DNA of 64,000 bases from Suilimivivens sp963638365 (GCA_963638365.1 CAVHRK010000068.1:54235-118234), one strand, 5' to 3'. Counted from the stretch's first letter, positions 51,899 to 62,392 are shown. Notes: a model not told the origin generated them from the letters alone. Translations and numbers: made by a program.

Positions 51899-52414
51899 TT
51901 AGGAAACCCTCTGGAAATTTCTCCAGAACGCAATCGTTTCCTTTAAATCATCTTCATCCTCGAATAAATCCAGTTTCTTCGCCACTTCAATGGCAAAATC
52001 CACATAGCCATTGGCTCGCGCTGTAATCACCTGATCTGCCACAGCTACATCAAGATCCTCAGAATGCGTTGATACAATCCCCTCCAACACTCCGGCATGT
52101 TGAAGCACATCGACTCCGGCACAAATCCCTGCCAGAATTCCTTTCTTGTCCCTGACCTTCCGCAGATATTCATAGACGATTTCCTGATCAATTTCCTTAA
52201 TATCGCCTCCCGGAATTACCATAAGTTCCGTCTGCGCCGCATCCATATCCGCTAATCTGGCAGACACATTCATCGAATATCCTTCTGTGGCAGTTACGGG
52301 ATTTCCATCCACCGACACAAATACCACATCCCTGCCGGTAACCTTCAAAAAGTAATTCAATATCACAATTTCATAAATACAACATGTCGGATATAAAAGT
52401 ACAACACTCTGCAT
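51899..52414 (-). CDS. DJ-1/PfpI-family protein
   Basis: A 171-residue protein of the class I glutamine-amidotransferase-like fold. The nucleophile-elbow cysteine is in GILAGICAGVDVLQHAG, and VIPGGDIKEIDQE is the conserved loop. Members act as glyoxalases, peptidases or protein-repair enzymes. It converges with the small membrane protein gene and follows a membrane protein gene by 28 bases. Confidence 0.87.
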   Translation of the reverse strand: MQSVVLLYPTCCIYEIVILNYFLKVTGRDVVFVSVDGNPVTATEGYSMNVSARLADMDAAQTELMVIPGGDIKEIDQEIVYEYLRKVRDKKGILAGICAGVDVLQHAGVLEGIVSTHSEDLDVAVADQVITARANGYVDFAIEVAKKLDLFEDEDDLKETIAFWRNFQRVS

Positions 52415-52442
52415 CCATTCTTTCTCCTTGTCTCCCAGCTTC

Positions 52443-52778
52443 TCACTCTACGATTAACCCCGGTGCGGACAGAGCCATAAACATAAACAACAATACGCAG
52501 AAAATAACAAAAATGAGTATCGTATGCAGAATTCCGTTTTCTGCCTCAAATTCCCGAAGCTTATCCAGTCGCTTTCCGGCCATACCGCAGCCCCCGGCAA
52601 CTCCTGCCGCAATTCCCCATAAAAACAGCTTCCACTGCTGGGTATATAAAAACAGTACGATGGCAACGATCCCGGCAGCCACCAGCCAGGGCGTCCGCTT
52701 TTTCTTTTCCATTAAAATCACTGCAAACAGCCATATGACTGATAAAATCAGCCCTGTCATAAATATCCATGTTATCAT
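52443..52778 (-). CDS. Small membrane protein, unknown function
   Basis: A 111-residue protein with four short hydrophobic stretches (about 2-22, 31-45, 49-66 and 84-106) and one charged cytosolic loop (KRLDKLREFEAENG). I do not recognise it. It precedes the DJ-1 gene on the same strand. The ribosome binding site (GGGAAAGGAAAA) is reasonable. Confidence 0.6.
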   Translation of the reverse strand: MITWIFMTGLILSVIWLFAVILMEKKKRTPWLVAAGIVAIVLFLYTQQWKLFLWGIAAGVAGGCGMAGKRLDKLREFEAENGILHTILIFVIFCVLLFMFMALSAPGLIVE

Positions 52779-52846
52779 TTGGATTTTCCTTTCCCCTCCC
52801 CGTTACAGGAAAAAATGAATCCCCCAGAGCATCCATACCAAAGATA

Positions 52847-53158
52847 TTACAGTTTACTTTGGTAATTCTCTAACTGATGAAAAATACCAACTATATTTAC
52901 AGCATCTGCTCTCACATCAAAAATGACAACATAATTCATCTGTGGTACAACTGCCTCGCGATACCCTTTCTTAGCAAGATATACATCTCTGCATTCAGGA
53001 AACTGAAAGGGCTCAACTTCCAGCCTATCATAAATAGCATTGATACAATCCAGCAGATGTTTAGCTGCCTGCTTATTCTTTAAGCGATAAATCAAATGAT
53101 ACACAAGCCTATCAAGCAATTCATCTGCATGCTCTGTAACATTTAATTTATAAACCAT
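52847..53158 (-). CDS. RelE/ParE-type toxin
   Basis: A 103-residue toxin of the RelE/ParE superfamily, which cuts ribosome-bound mRNA (RelE) or inhibits gyrase (ParE). The pattern is typical: YKLNVTEHADELLDRLVYHL, FPECRDVYLAKKGYREAVV and NIVGIFHQLENYQ. The start at 53158 has GAGGG upstream and overlaps the antitoxin gene by 11 bp. Which toxic mechanism applies cannot be decided by eye. Confidence 0.88.
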   Translation of the reverse strand: MVYKLNVTEHADELLDRLVYHLIYRLKNKQAAKHLLDCINAIYDRLEVEPFQFPECRDVYLAKKGYREAVVPQMNYVVIFDVRADAVNIVGIFHQLENYQSKL

Positions 53159-53408
53159 ACTTTGCCCTCGTTTCGCCAAGTGCCATTCTGGCATCCTTTA
53201 CCTTCCCTGTTTCTACTTGCTTTTCGGAGATCTCTATATCTCTGTACATAGCAATCTGTCTCATGGTTGACTCATAAATCTCCATGCTCATAATTACCAT
53301 ATCACCATAGCCATTTTTAGTAACATAAATTGGCTCATCTGTCTTGTGACACATCTCAGATATCTCCGATGTATTCTTCAAATCTTTAATTGGAATTATT
53401 TGTGGCAT
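53148..53408 (-). CDS. Phd/YefM-type antitoxin
   Basis: An 86-residue antitoxin. The N-terminal Phd/YefM DNA-binding part is IIPIKDLKNTSEISEMCHKT, followed by EPIYVTKNGYGDMVIMSME and a toxin-neutralising helical tail. The start at 53408 has AAGGAGG upstream. It precedes and overlaps the toxin gene, the normal order, and a perfect palindrome in the promoter is its likely operator. Confidence 0.9.
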   Translation of the reverse strand: MPQIIPIKDLKNTSEISEMCHKTDEPIYVTKNGYGDMVIMSMEIYESTMRQIAMYRDIEISEKQVETGKVKDARMALGETRAKYGL

Positions 53409-53427
53409 AATATACACCTCCTTGTTC

Positions 53428-53463
53428 ATGGTATAATTATACCATAATTATGTCCCGTTTCAA
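53428..53463 (-). promoter_or_regulatory. Promoter and operator of the toxin-antitoxin pair
   Basis: TTGAAA (53463-53458), a 16-base spacer and TATAAT (53441-53436) form the promoter. A perfect 18-bp palindrome ATGGTATAATTATACCAT (53428-53445) overlaps the -10, so antitoxin binding would block transcription, as in conditional-cooperative autoregulation. Confidence 0.85.
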
Positions 53464-53483
53464 CTTCTTTTATTCATCTCACC

Positions 53484-54158
53484 TTATTTGATCGTACTGT
53501 TTTCCCCAAGCCATTGCTTGATAATTTGGGGAGCACTCATTATTAATTCATTTGTATTATCAATAGTGCAAATCTCATTACGAATAATATCTTTCATATT
53601 ACGTGGTGTAAATTCAAACTCAAAAAGTTGTTTTATTCGATTTACCAACAGACTATTGTCAAATACGCCAACCAATGAACAGGATTTTCCTTTTTGTAAA
53701 ATATGTAGTAAATTTTTCTCTTTTGAATACTCACAATACAGATAATAATTCACGCAGTAGCTTTCAGCCTTAAATTGTTCCATTTTATGATCAAAGCTTT
53801 CTTTTGATATTGAATGATAAAAAGGTGCAAATATTTGTCTGCACGAACAGACATCTGTAAGTACATGTACGATATATCCTAAAAAGAAATCCCTATTATA
53901 CTTGTCACAATTACTAATATAAAATATCCTGATACTTTCAAGCCAATCATGAAGCTCGCTTTCTTTCGTCACTTTTCCCCAAATAGCTCCTTCTGCAAAT
54001 AAATGACTTTTTTCCTTCATGATACGTGTATAGTTCGGACTTGCATGGACTGCATCCGGAGCAATTGCTCCCACAATATAAGTTGAATAATCAACAGGCA
54101 TCTTAATATCTTCCAAAACCTTTTCTGCTATCAGAATATGTGCCATTGTATATGCCAT
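53484..54158 (-). CDS. Zinc-dependent phospholipase C-like (PF00882-type) protein
   Basis: A 224-residue protein with a spaced His/Asp pattern: His7 (MAHILIAEKVL), Asp35 and His38 (APDAVHASP), His52 (SHLFAEG), His70 and His98/Asp102 (GYIVHVLTDV). It is similar to the Zn-dependent PLC fold. There is no signal peptide, so it is not a classical secreted toxin. The start at 54158 is the better-spaced one. It is downstream of prfA but separated by a terminator. The substrate is unknown. Confidence 0.65.
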   Translation of the reverse strand: MAYTMAHILIAEKVLEDIKMPVDYSTYIVGAIAPDAVHASPNYTRIMKEKSHLFAEGAIWGKVTKESELHDWLESIRIFYISNCDKYNRDFFLGYIVHVLTDVCSCRQIFAPFYHSISKESFDHKMEQFKAESYCVNYYLYCEYSKEKNLLHILQKGKSCSLVGVFDNSLLVNRIKQLFEFEFTPRNMKDIIRNEICTIDNTNELIMSAPQIIKQWLGENSTIK

Positions 54159-54190
54159 TCTGCTACCTGCCTTCCTTCGCCACCTAAAAT

Positions 54191-54235
54191 CCAAAAACAG
54201 CGGACCATGACATTACATCAAAGCCCGCCGCTTTT
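54191..54235 (-). terminator. Likely terminator after prfA
   Basis: A short stem (AGCGG with CCGCT) with a 24-base loop, followed on the minus strand by TTTTT, right after the prfA stop. The long loop lowers confidence, though a TGA/TCA pair inside may shorten it. Confidence 0.55.
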
Positions 54236-54237
54236 CA

Positions 54238-55311
<1,074 letters not shown>

Positions 55312-55349
55312 CTTTCCACTCCTTGTTCCATCTATCATCCATTTGGTTG

Positions 55350-56186
55350 TTACATCATTGGCAGTCTTGCACTCACAACACGATCAAGCCCTGCGAAATC
55401 CTTACATACGTCGATCTCCTTAAAGCCTGCTTCACGAAGAAGCTCACTCACGGTCTGCGCCTGCTCACTCCCGATTTCCAGAAAAATCTGTCCACCCCGG
55501 TTCAGGTAATCCTGCGCCCCACCAATAATTCTCCGGTAAAAGTCGAGTCCATCCTCTCCTCCATCCAGTGCAATATACGGATCATATTCCCGCACCTCTT
55601 CCATCAGTGTCGGAATGACCGCCCTCTCAATATAAGGCGGATTGGATACCAGAAGATCAAACTTCCCGGTCACCTTTTCATACAGATTACTTTCCAGAAA
55701 GTCTGCTCTGATGCCAAGCGATTCCGCATTCTTCGCCGCTACCTGCAACGCTTCTTTCGAAATATCCACACCAGTTCCTTCACAGTCATTCGAGTAATGA
55801 AGAAGGCTTAACAAGATACATCCGGATCCGGTACAAAGATCCAGAATCCGCATGCCATCATGCAGATACCGCATCGCCTCTTCCACCAAAATCTCGGTAT
55901 CCTGTCTCGGAACCAGCACATGCTCATTTACCTGAAAGCGCAGTCCCATGAAATCCTGATAGCCCAAAAGATGTTGCAGCGGAACATGGACCGCTCGCTG
56001 CTCCAACGCCCTCCGGTACTGCTCCTCTTCTTCTTCGGACACCTCCCGGTCTCCGTGACAAAGCAGCGTATTGTGGTCGGTTCCACATATCTCTTCCAGC
56101 AAAAGCCTTGCATCCAGTTGTGCCTCGCCAATCTCTGCTTCTTTCAGTTTCTGCATTCCCATCAGAAAGGCTTCCGTGTAATTCAT
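55350..56186 (-). CDS. prmC: Release factor glutamine N5-methyltransferase
   Basis: Methylates the GGQ glutamine of release factors using SAM. The 278-residue protein has the NPPY active-site motif in LLVSNPPYIER and the SAM loop MRILDLCTGSGCILLSL. The N-terminal helical domain includes LLEEICGTDHNTLL. The start overlaps the DUF1385 stop by four bases (ATGA) and it lies directly upstream of its target gene prfA. Confidence 0.95.
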   Translation of the reverse strand: MNYTEAFLMGMQKLKEAEIGEAQLDARLLLEEICGTDHNTLLCHGDREVSEEEEEQYRRALEQRAVHVPLQHLLGYQDFMGLRFQVNEHVLVPRQDTEILVEEAMRYLHDGMRILDLCTGSGCILLSLLHYSNDCEGTGVDISKEALQVAAKNAESLGIRADFLESNLYEKVTGKFDLLVSNPPYIERAVIPTLMEEVREYDPYIALDGGEDGLDFYRRIIGGAQDYLNRGGQIFLEIGSEQAQTVSELLREAGFKEIDVCKDFAGLDRVVSARLPMM

Positions 56187-57202
56187 TCTTCCCCGGTTCC
56201 TTCCTCATCGTCATCGGATAAGGCGCCATCCTTCATCCAGGACTCATCCACTTCATATCCGAATTCTTCATACAGATAATTCTTCCAGTCAAAGACCGCC
56301 TCAACGGATTTGATCGCTACTTCAATCATTTCTTCATCCGGCTCTTTCGTCGTCAGTCTCTGCAGCCACATACCGGGAGCAGAAATGATCCGGATCAGAA
56401 TATTGTCACTGCGTCCTGCCAGACGGATAATTTCATAGGAAATTCCCGCAATTACCGGAATCAGTGCGATCCTAAGCAGTACACGATATACCGGATTCGA
56501 TACCCGGATAAAGAAAAACAGGATAATACTTACAAATACCACAAAAAACAGGAAGCTTGTTCCACACCGCTTATGAATACGGGAACTCTTCATCGCATTA
56601 TATACGGTAAGCGGTCTTCCCTTTTCAATACAGTTGATACATTTATGCTCTGCGCCATGATACTGGTACAGGCGGTGAATGTCCTTCATCAGACTGATTG
56701 CTACAATATAAAGTAAAAAGATTGCAATACGGATGACACCCTCGATGATCGCAAGCAGGGAATCATTCCGGATAAATCCATTCAGTAACGTGGACAGATA
56801 ATACGGCAGAAGAATAAAAATCGCCACGGCCAGCACGACCGAAAGCACTGTGGTAAATCCCATCAGGATCTTCTCACCGCGTCCTCCTGAAATCTTGTCA
56901 AGTGCCTTGTCCAGCTTCGTTTCTTCTGCTTCTCCGTCCTCGTAAAACTGGGCAGAATGATTGATACATTTCATGCCAAGGCGAAGAGAATCAATAAAAT
57001 TGAAAATGCCGCGTAAAAATGGAATCTTCGTGATTTTGCTTTCCGGAAAAAGTCCACGGAACACATCCACCTCGACATCAATTTCGCCATCGGCCTTACG
57101 GATTGCAACCGCATAATCGTCTTTATTCTTCATCATAACACCTTCCAGAACGGCCTGACCGCCGATTCCGGAGTAGTGTGCGGATTTTTTCTTTTTCGCC
57201 AT
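56183..57202 (-). CDS. DUF1385 (YqhQ-type) membrane protein
   Basis: A 339-residue membrane protein of the DUF1385 family, with the typical start YSGIGGQAVLEGVMMKNK. Conserved HGAEHKCINCIEKGRPLT carries His and Cys residues. Four or more membrane helices lie around 115-235 (for example VVLAVAIFILLPYYLS). The function is unknown. The fixed position between rpmE and prmC in Clostridia suggests a housekeeping role. Confidence 0.92.
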   Translation of the reverse strand: MAKKKKSAHYSGIGGQAVLEGVMMKNKDDYAVAIRKADGEIDVEVDVFRGLFPESKITKIPFLRGIFNFIDSLRLGMKCINHSAQFYEDGEAEETKLDKALDKISGGRGEKILMGFTTVLSVVLAVAIFILLPYYLSTLLNGFIRNDSLLAIIEGVIRIAIFLLYIVAISLMKDIHRLYQYHGAEHKCINCIEKGRPLTVYNAMKSSRIHKRCGTSFLFFVVFVSIILFFFIRVSNPVYRVLLRIALIPVIAGISYEIIRLAGRSDNILIRIISAPGMWLQRLTTKEPDEEMIEVAIKSVEAVFDWKNYLYEEFGYEVDESWMKDGALSDDDEEGTGEE

Positions 57203-57220
57203 TTTAAATCTCCATTACAA

Positions 57221-57252
57221 AAAAGGTTGAGATGATGTAACACCTCAACCTT
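57221..57252 (-). terminator. Terminator after rpmE
   Basis: A nine-base stem (AAGGTTGAG with CTCAACCTT, 57223-57231 and 57244-57252) followed on the minus strand by six T residues, immediately after the rpmE stop. It separates the abundant L31 message from the DUF1385 gene. Confidence 0.88.
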
Positions 57253-57262
57253 CATCGTTTCA

Positions 57263-57469
57263 TTATTTGCTTGCTACGCCATACTTCTTATTGAACTTAT
57301 CAATACGTCCATCAGTTCTTGCAGCCTTCTGCTGACCTGTGTAGAATGAATGACATTTGGAACAAACTTCAACGTGAATATCTTCCTTTGTTGAACCTGT
57401 TACAAAAGTGTTGCCACAGTTGCAAGTTACAGTTGCCTGATAATAATCAGGATGGATTCCTTCTCTCAT
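57263..57469 (-). CDS. rpmE: 50S ribosomal protein L31
   Basis: A 68-residue ribosomal protein of the zinc-binding (C+) type. Cysteine pairs are in VTCNCGNTF and VEVCSKCHSFYTGQQ. The GAGAGGTG ribosome binding site and a near-consensus promoter support strong expression. It lies between rho and DUF1385, the usual clostridial order. Confidence 0.96.
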   Translation of the reverse strand: MREGIHPDYYQATVTCNCGNTFVTGSTKEDIHVEVCSKCHSFYTGQQKAARTDGRIDKFNKKYGVASK

Positions 57470-57489
57470 AATTTCACCTCTCTATTATC

Positions 57490-57572
57490 ATTTCTCATAT
57501 TTTCTGTTCTCATCCACTGTGTTTCCTACGAAACAGCTTTTTAAGTATATCATAGGTATCATGCCTTTGCAA
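57490..57572 (-). promoter_or_regulatory. rpmE promoter and short leader hairpin
   Basis: The promoter is TTGCAA (57572-57567), a 17-base spacer and TATACT (57549-57544). The first part of the leader contains an imperfect hairpin (CTGTTTC ... GAAACACAG, roughly 57518-57538). Ribosomal protein L31 leaders of Firmicutes are a known RNA class; whether this fits that class was not tested. Confidence 0.65.
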
Positions 57573-57579
57573 GCACTTT

Positions 57580-59019
57580 TTATAACCATTTGATCTTCTT
57601 AACCATATTGACAAATTCCTGATTATTTCTTGTTTTTGCAAACAGATCAAGGATCCTGTCCAGCGACTCTTCCGGCTTTAATCCGTTCAGAGCCTTACGG
57701 ATGATATTCATGGCATCAAGCTCGTCCTGGGATAACAACAGGTCTTCACGACGCGTACTGGATCTCGGAATATCGATTGCAGGGAAGATTCTCTTCTCTG
57801 ACAGTTTCCGGTCAAGCATTAATTCCATGTTACCGGTTCCCTTAAATTCCTCGTAAACCACATCATCCATCTTGGATCCGGTTTCTACCAGTGCAGTTGC
57901 CAGAATCGTTAATGATCCACCTTCACGCATGTTTCTCGCCGCACCAAAGAACCGCTTCGGCATATGTAATGCCGCAGGATCCAGACCACCGGATAATGTT
58001 CTTCCGCTCGGAGGAACAATCAGGTTGTAGGCTCTTGCAAGTCGTGTAATACTGTCGATCAGAATTACAACGTCCTTTCCATGCTCTACTAAACGCTTAC
58101 CACGCTCAATAACCATTTCAGATACACGTTTATGATGCTCCGGAAGTTCATCAAAGGTAGAATAAATTACTTCCACATTTGGTCCTTCAATTGCTTCCTT
58201 AATATCGGTTACTTCTTCCGGACGTTCATCAATCAGCAGAATAATAAGATGTACTTCCGGTGAATTACGTTTTACGGACTTCGCAACATCCTTTAACAGG
58301 GTTGTCTTACCGGCTTTCGGAGGGGATACGATCATACCTCTCTGTCCCTTACCAACCGGACTGATCAGATCCATAACCCGCATTGCTATACTTGCTCCCG
58401 GCATCTCCAGATGAAGACGCTCATTCGGGAAAATTGGAGTCATGTCTTCAAAATTGTGACGTTTCGAACTTTCCTCCGGTGTATAACCGTTGATCGTTTT
58501 CACGTATAACAATGCCGCAAACTTCTCGCCCTGTGTACGCACTCTGGTGTTTCCTTCCAGAATATCACCGGTCTTCAGTCCGAAACGGCGGATCTGGCTC
58601 GGAGCCACATAGACATCATTCTCACCCGGAAGATAGTTCTCACATCGGATAAATCCGAATCCATCCGGCATAACCTCCAGAATACCATGTGCACTGACTC
58701 CACTGTCCAGTTCCTCTATTGTCTTTTCCTCTTCGGTCTGGGACTGTTTTTCTTCTCTGGACTTTGTTTCTTCCTTTTTGGTATCTTCTTTTCCTTTTAC
58801 TTCTTCTTTATTCTTTGTTTCCCTGCGTTCTGCGGTTCTGGATGCCACAACGCCCTTGGGTTTCTGTATGCCCTTGCCTTCTGCCTTATCTTTTTCGTCT
58901 GCTGCAAGCATTGCCTCTACCAGCTCGTCCTTTTTCATGGTTGAAATGCCCCGCAGACCTCTTGCTTTTGCTACTGCTTTTAAATCAGCAAGTGCTAAAG
59001 ACTCATACTTTTCTCTCAT
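57580..59019 (-). CDS. rho: Transcription termination factor Rho
   Basis: Hexameric ATP-driven RNA translocase that ends transcription. The 479-residue protein has a SAP-like N-terminal segment (1-45), a charged linker rich in Lys and Glu (about 60-105), a cold-shock RNA-binding domain (HGILEVMPDGFGFIR, about 111-185) and the RecA-like core. Walker A is VSPPKAGKTTLL near 236 and Walker B VVILIDSITRLARAYN near 325. The start at 59019 (MREKYESLALADL) has GGAGGAGAG upstream; a long N-terminal open frame to 59181 lacks support. Confidence 0.95.
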   Translation of the reverse strand: MREKYESLALADLKAVAKARGLRGISTMKKDELVEAMLAADEKDKAEGKGIQKPKGVVASRTAERRETKNKEEVKGKEDTKKEETKSREEKQSQTEEEKTIEELDSGVSAHGILEVMPDGFGFIRCENYLPGENDVYVAPSQIRRFGLKTGDILEGNTRVRTQGEKFAALLYVKTINGYTPEESSKRHNFEDMTPIFPNERLHLEMPGASIAMRVMDLISPVGKGQRGMIVSPPKAGKTTLLKDVAKSVKRNSPEVHLIILLIDERPEEVTDIKEAIEGPNVEVIYSTFDELPEHHKRVSEMVIERGKRLVEHGKDVVILIDSITRLARAYNLIVPPSGRTLSGGLDPAALHMPKRFFGAARNMREGGSLTILATALVETGSKMDDVVYEEFKGTGNMELMLDRKLSEKRIFPAIDIPRSSTRREDLLLSQDELDAMNIIRKALNGLKPEESLDRILDLFAKTRNNQEFVNMVKKIKWL

Positions 59020-59197
59020 ACTCTCCTCCAAATATCTATGAAAACTGTATACCATTATTACATTTCTAAAGGGAATTTTCTTACGAATTGCAAATGATTT
59101 GTCATACAATAAAGTGATTATACAACATTCATTTCCAAAAGGAAAGTAAATTTTAAAAGATTTTGGGCAAATTTTCAGCAAAATGAGACATCATTTT

Positions 59198-60736
59198 CTA
59201 CTCATTCAGCGACTGTTTCACCGGAACCTCGATCTTACGGTTATAGCATGCAAAAGTATCCTCCACCCATTTTTTGTCTGGTTTTTTTGTCACAAGGCTC
59301 ACAAGCGGAACCAGTATAAGTCCTGCTACCATGGCAAAGGCGCCGGCATTAATAGGAGACTGTAATACCGTCGGGAAGGAGCTCCGGAAGAACAGATTCA
59401 GCGTCATCACCCCGACACCAAATACAAAGCTTACATAACAGGCTGCCTTGGTCGTCTTTTTCCAATATAAACCGTACAGGAACGGTGCAAGAAATGCTCC
59501 TGCGAGCGCGCCCCATGATACTCCCATAAGCTGCGCAATAAAGGTCACGTTACTCTTATACTGTACAATCGCAATAACAACGGAAATTGCAATAAATACT
59601 ACGATCAAAAGCCGCATAATGAATACCTGCTTCTTTTCATCCATGTCTTTCACTACATGATCCTTTAATACATCCAGTGTCAGTGTTGAACTCGATGCCA
59701 TAACAAGAGAAGATAACGTTGACATGGAAGCCGATAATACCAGGATCACCACAAGTCCTATGAGAAGATCCGGGAGATTCGAAAGCATTGCCGGAATCAC
59801 CGCATCATAACCGTCTGCCGCAATGTCAATCTGACTGCTGTACAGTCTTCCGAATCCACCAAGGAAATAGCATCCTCCGGATACCACAACTGCAAATAAG
59901 GTAGAAATGATGGTTCCCTTTTTAATAGAAGCTTCACTCTTAATCGCATAGAACTTCTGCACCATCTGCGGAAGTCCCCAGGTTCCAAGTGATGTCAATA
60001 CAACCACACCTAGCAGATTAAACGGATCCGGGCCAAAGAAGGACGCAAACACACCGGGCTGTGTGGACGCTGTCGCATCTTCTACATTGGCAAGTCCGTT
60101 TAAGGCTTCTAAGAAACCACCGTTACTTTTTAATACAGCTGCAATTACCACAACAATACCGAACAGCATAATAAGTCCCTGCAGGAAATCATTAATTGCC
60201 GTTGCCATATAACCGCCTGCTACCACATAAATACCTGTCAGTACTGCCATGACAAGAATACAGACCGCATAATCAATATGAAACGCCATTCCAAACAATC
60301 TGGATAATCCATTATAAAGCGATGCCGTATAAGGAATCAAAAATACGAATACAATCACAGATGCCGCAATCTTTAAATTCTTAGACTGGAAACGTGTGCC
60401 AAAAAATTCCGGCATGGTCGCACTGTCTAAATGCTGTGTCATGACACGGGTCCTTCTTCCCAAAACCACCCAGGCAAGCATCGAGCCCAGCAATGCGTTA
60501 CCGATTCCGATCCAGGTCGAAGCAATTCCGTATTTCCATCCGAACTGTCCGGCATACCCTACGAAAATAACTGCCGAAAAGTACGAGGTTCCATAAGCAA
60601 ACGCCGTAAGCCACGGACCGACACTCCGTCCGCCAAGTACAAATCCATTTACATCTGTTGCATGCTTTCTACAGTAAAAACCAATTGCCAGCATTATTCC
60701 GAAAAATATCACCAGCATTAATATTTTGATAATCAT
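59198..60736 (-). CDS. Sodium/solute symporter (SSS family)
   Basis: A 512-residue symporter with about 13 membrane helices. The N-terminal FVLGGRSVGPWLTAFAYGTSYFSAVIF and GWKYGIASTWIGIGNALLGS are typical of the SSS/PutP family. It imports a small organic solute with sodium. It follows the acyl-CoA ligase gene by 18 bases, so a carboxylate that is then activated to CoA is the likely substrate, though proline cannot be excluded. Confidence 0.9.
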   Translation of the reverse strand: MIIKILMLVIFFGIMLAIGFYCRKHATDVNGFVLGGRSVGPWLTAFAYGTSYFSAVIFVGYAGQFGWKYGIASTWIGIGNALLGSMLAWVVLGRRTRVMTQHLDSATMPEFFGTRFQSKNLKIAASVIVFVFLIPYTASLYNGLSRLFGMAFHIDYAVCILVMAVLTGIYVVAGGYMATAINDFLQGLIMLFGIVVVIAAVLKSNGGFLEALNGLANVEDATASTQPGVFASFFGPDPFNLLGVVVLTSLGTWGLPQMVQKFYAIKSEASIKKGTIISTLFAVVVSGGCYFLGGFGRLYSSQIDIAADGYDAVIPAMLSNLPDLLIGLVVILVLSASMSTLSSLVMASSSTLTLDVLKDHVVKDMDEKKQVFIMRLLIVVFIAISVVIAIVQYKSNVTFIAQLMGVSWGALAGAFLAPFLYGLYWKKTTKAACYVSFVFGVGVMTLNLFFRSSFPTVLQSPINAGAFAMVAGLILVPLVSLVTKKPDKKWVEDTFACYNRKIEVPVKQSLNE

Positions 60737-60754
60737 AACTCTCTCTCCTCTTTA

Positions 60755-62392
60755 TTAACCACGGTTCTGTGCTTCTACCAGACGCATTCCGCAGTACTGT
60801 TCACGAAGCTTCGGCTTCTCAATCTTACCGGTAGGATTTCTCGGAATTTCTGCAAATACAACTTTATGCGGCCGTTTGTAACGGGGAAGCTTCTGACAGA
60901 ACTCATTGACTTCTTCCTCTGTACAGGTTTTATCCGGCTTTAGCTCAATCACGGCAAGGGTTGTCTCTCCCAGACGCTTATCCGGAATACCAATGACTGC
61001 CACATCATGGACTGCATCAATGTTGCGCAGGAAATCCTCGATCTGTACCGGATAAATGTTCTCACCGCCACTGATAATGACATCTTTCTTACGGTCTACC
61101 AGGAAGATGAAACCGTCCTCATCCATCTGTGCCATGTCTCCGGTATAAAGCCAGCCTTCATCATCCATGACTTCCTTCGTCGCTTCTTCATCATTGTAAT
61201 AGCAGGTCATTACACCGGGCCCCTTAACCGCAAGTTCGCCAACCTCTCCCTGCGGAACCTCATTCCGTTTTTCGTCCACAATCTTAACCTTCCAGCCAAA
61301 GCCCGGCTTACCGATCGCGCCAACCTTATCGATATTTTCTACTCCAAGATGAACACATCCGGGACCGATGGATTCACTTAAGCCATAGTTGGTATCGTAC
61401 TGATGATTCGGGAAGTAACGCTTCCAGTGCTTGATCAGACTCGGCGGTACGGGTTGTGCGCCGATATGCATCAACCTCCAGTGAGACAGATCATAATCCT
61501 CCAGTTTCACTCTTCCGCTGTCCAACGCCTCCAGAATATCCTGCGCCCACGGAACCAGAAGCCATACAATCGTACATTTTTCTTTGGATACGGCATCCAA
61601 TATGTATTCCGGCTTGGTTCCCTTTAACAGAACTGCCTTACTTCCGGACAAAAGAGAACCGAACCAGTGCATCTTCGCACCCGTATGATATAACGGAGGA
61701 ATGCACAGGAACACATCATCCCTGGTCTGTCCATGATGATTCTGCTCGACACGGCAGGCATGAATCAGGCTTTCATGATTATGTAAGATCGCCTTCGGGA
61801 ATCCTGTTGTTCCGGATGAAAAATAAATTGCTGCATCATCCTGCTCCGTAAGGTGTACCTTCGGTGCCACACTGGAACAGTTTGAAGTCAGTGAATTGTA
61901 ATCCTCGGCAAAGGTCGGACAATTATCTCCTACGAAGAACAATAAGCGGTTGCGGCTGATTTCATCTGCAATCTCTTCCACACGTCCGATAAATGCAGGT
62001 CCGAATACCAACACATCTGCCTCAGCCTTTTCTACGCAATACTGAATTTCATCCGGCGCATAACGGAAGTTCAGCGGAACCGCAAGTGCTCCCGTTTTCA
62101 GAATTCCAAAATAAATCGGCAGCCATTCCAGACAGTTCATTAACAGAATTGCCACCTTGTCCCCCTTCTTAATGCCTCTTGAAATCAGCAGATTGGCAAA
62201 CCGGTTCGCCTTTTCATCAAACACCCTCCAGGTAATCTCCCTGCGATAATGTGTCATCGGATTTGGCTCGATCAGTTCATATTCCTTCCAGGTAACCCTC
62301 CGGACCTCTTTGACCTCCGGATTAATTTCCACCAGACAGACCTCATCTCCATAACTTCTGCTGTTCTGCTCCAACACATCTACAATTGTCAT
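60755..62392 (-). CDS. AMP-dependent acyl-CoA synthetase
   Basis: A 545-residue adenylate-forming ligase that activates a carboxylic acid with ATP and CoA. Motifs are YFSSGTTGFPKAILHNHES (P-loop), YGLSESIG, YTGDMAQMDEDGFIFLVDRKKD and the C-terminal lysine region PRNPTGKIEKPKLRE. A near-consensus promoter lies upstream. With the symporter gene directly downstream it may form a scavenging pathway for a fatty or aromatic acid; the acid is not identifiable. Confidence 0.92.
   Translation of the reverse strand: MTIVDVLEQNSRSYGDEVCLVEINPEVKEVRRVTWKEYELIEPNPMTHYRREITWRVFDEKANRFANLLISRGIKKGDKVAILLMNCLEWLPIYFGILKTGALAVPLNFRYAPDEIQYCVEKAEADVLVFGPAFIGRVEEIADEISRNRLLFFVGDNCPTFAEDYNSLTSNCSSVAPKVHLTEQDDAAIYFSSGTTGFPKAILHNHESLIHACRVEQNHHGQTRDDVFLCIPPLYHTGAKMHWFGSLLSGSKAVLLKGTKPEYILDAVSKEKCTIVWLLVPWAQDILEALDSGRVKLEDYDLSHWRLMHIGAQPVPPSLIKHWKRYFPNHQYDTNYGLSESIGPGCVHLGVENIDKVGAIGKPGFGWKVKIVDEKRNEVPQGEVGELAVKGPGVMTCYYNDEEATKEVMDDEGWLYTGDMAQMDEDGFIFLVDRKKDVIISGGENIYPVQIEDFLRNIDAVHDVAVIGIPDKRLGETTLAVIELKPDKTCTEEEVNEFCQKLPRYKRPHKVVFAEIPRNPTGKIEKPKLREQYCGMRLVEAQNRG

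Noticed and set aside
59020..59181. 54-residue N-terminal extension of Rho
   Set aside because: Low-complexity sequence upstream of a strong GGAGGAGAG site; not part of known Rho proteins.
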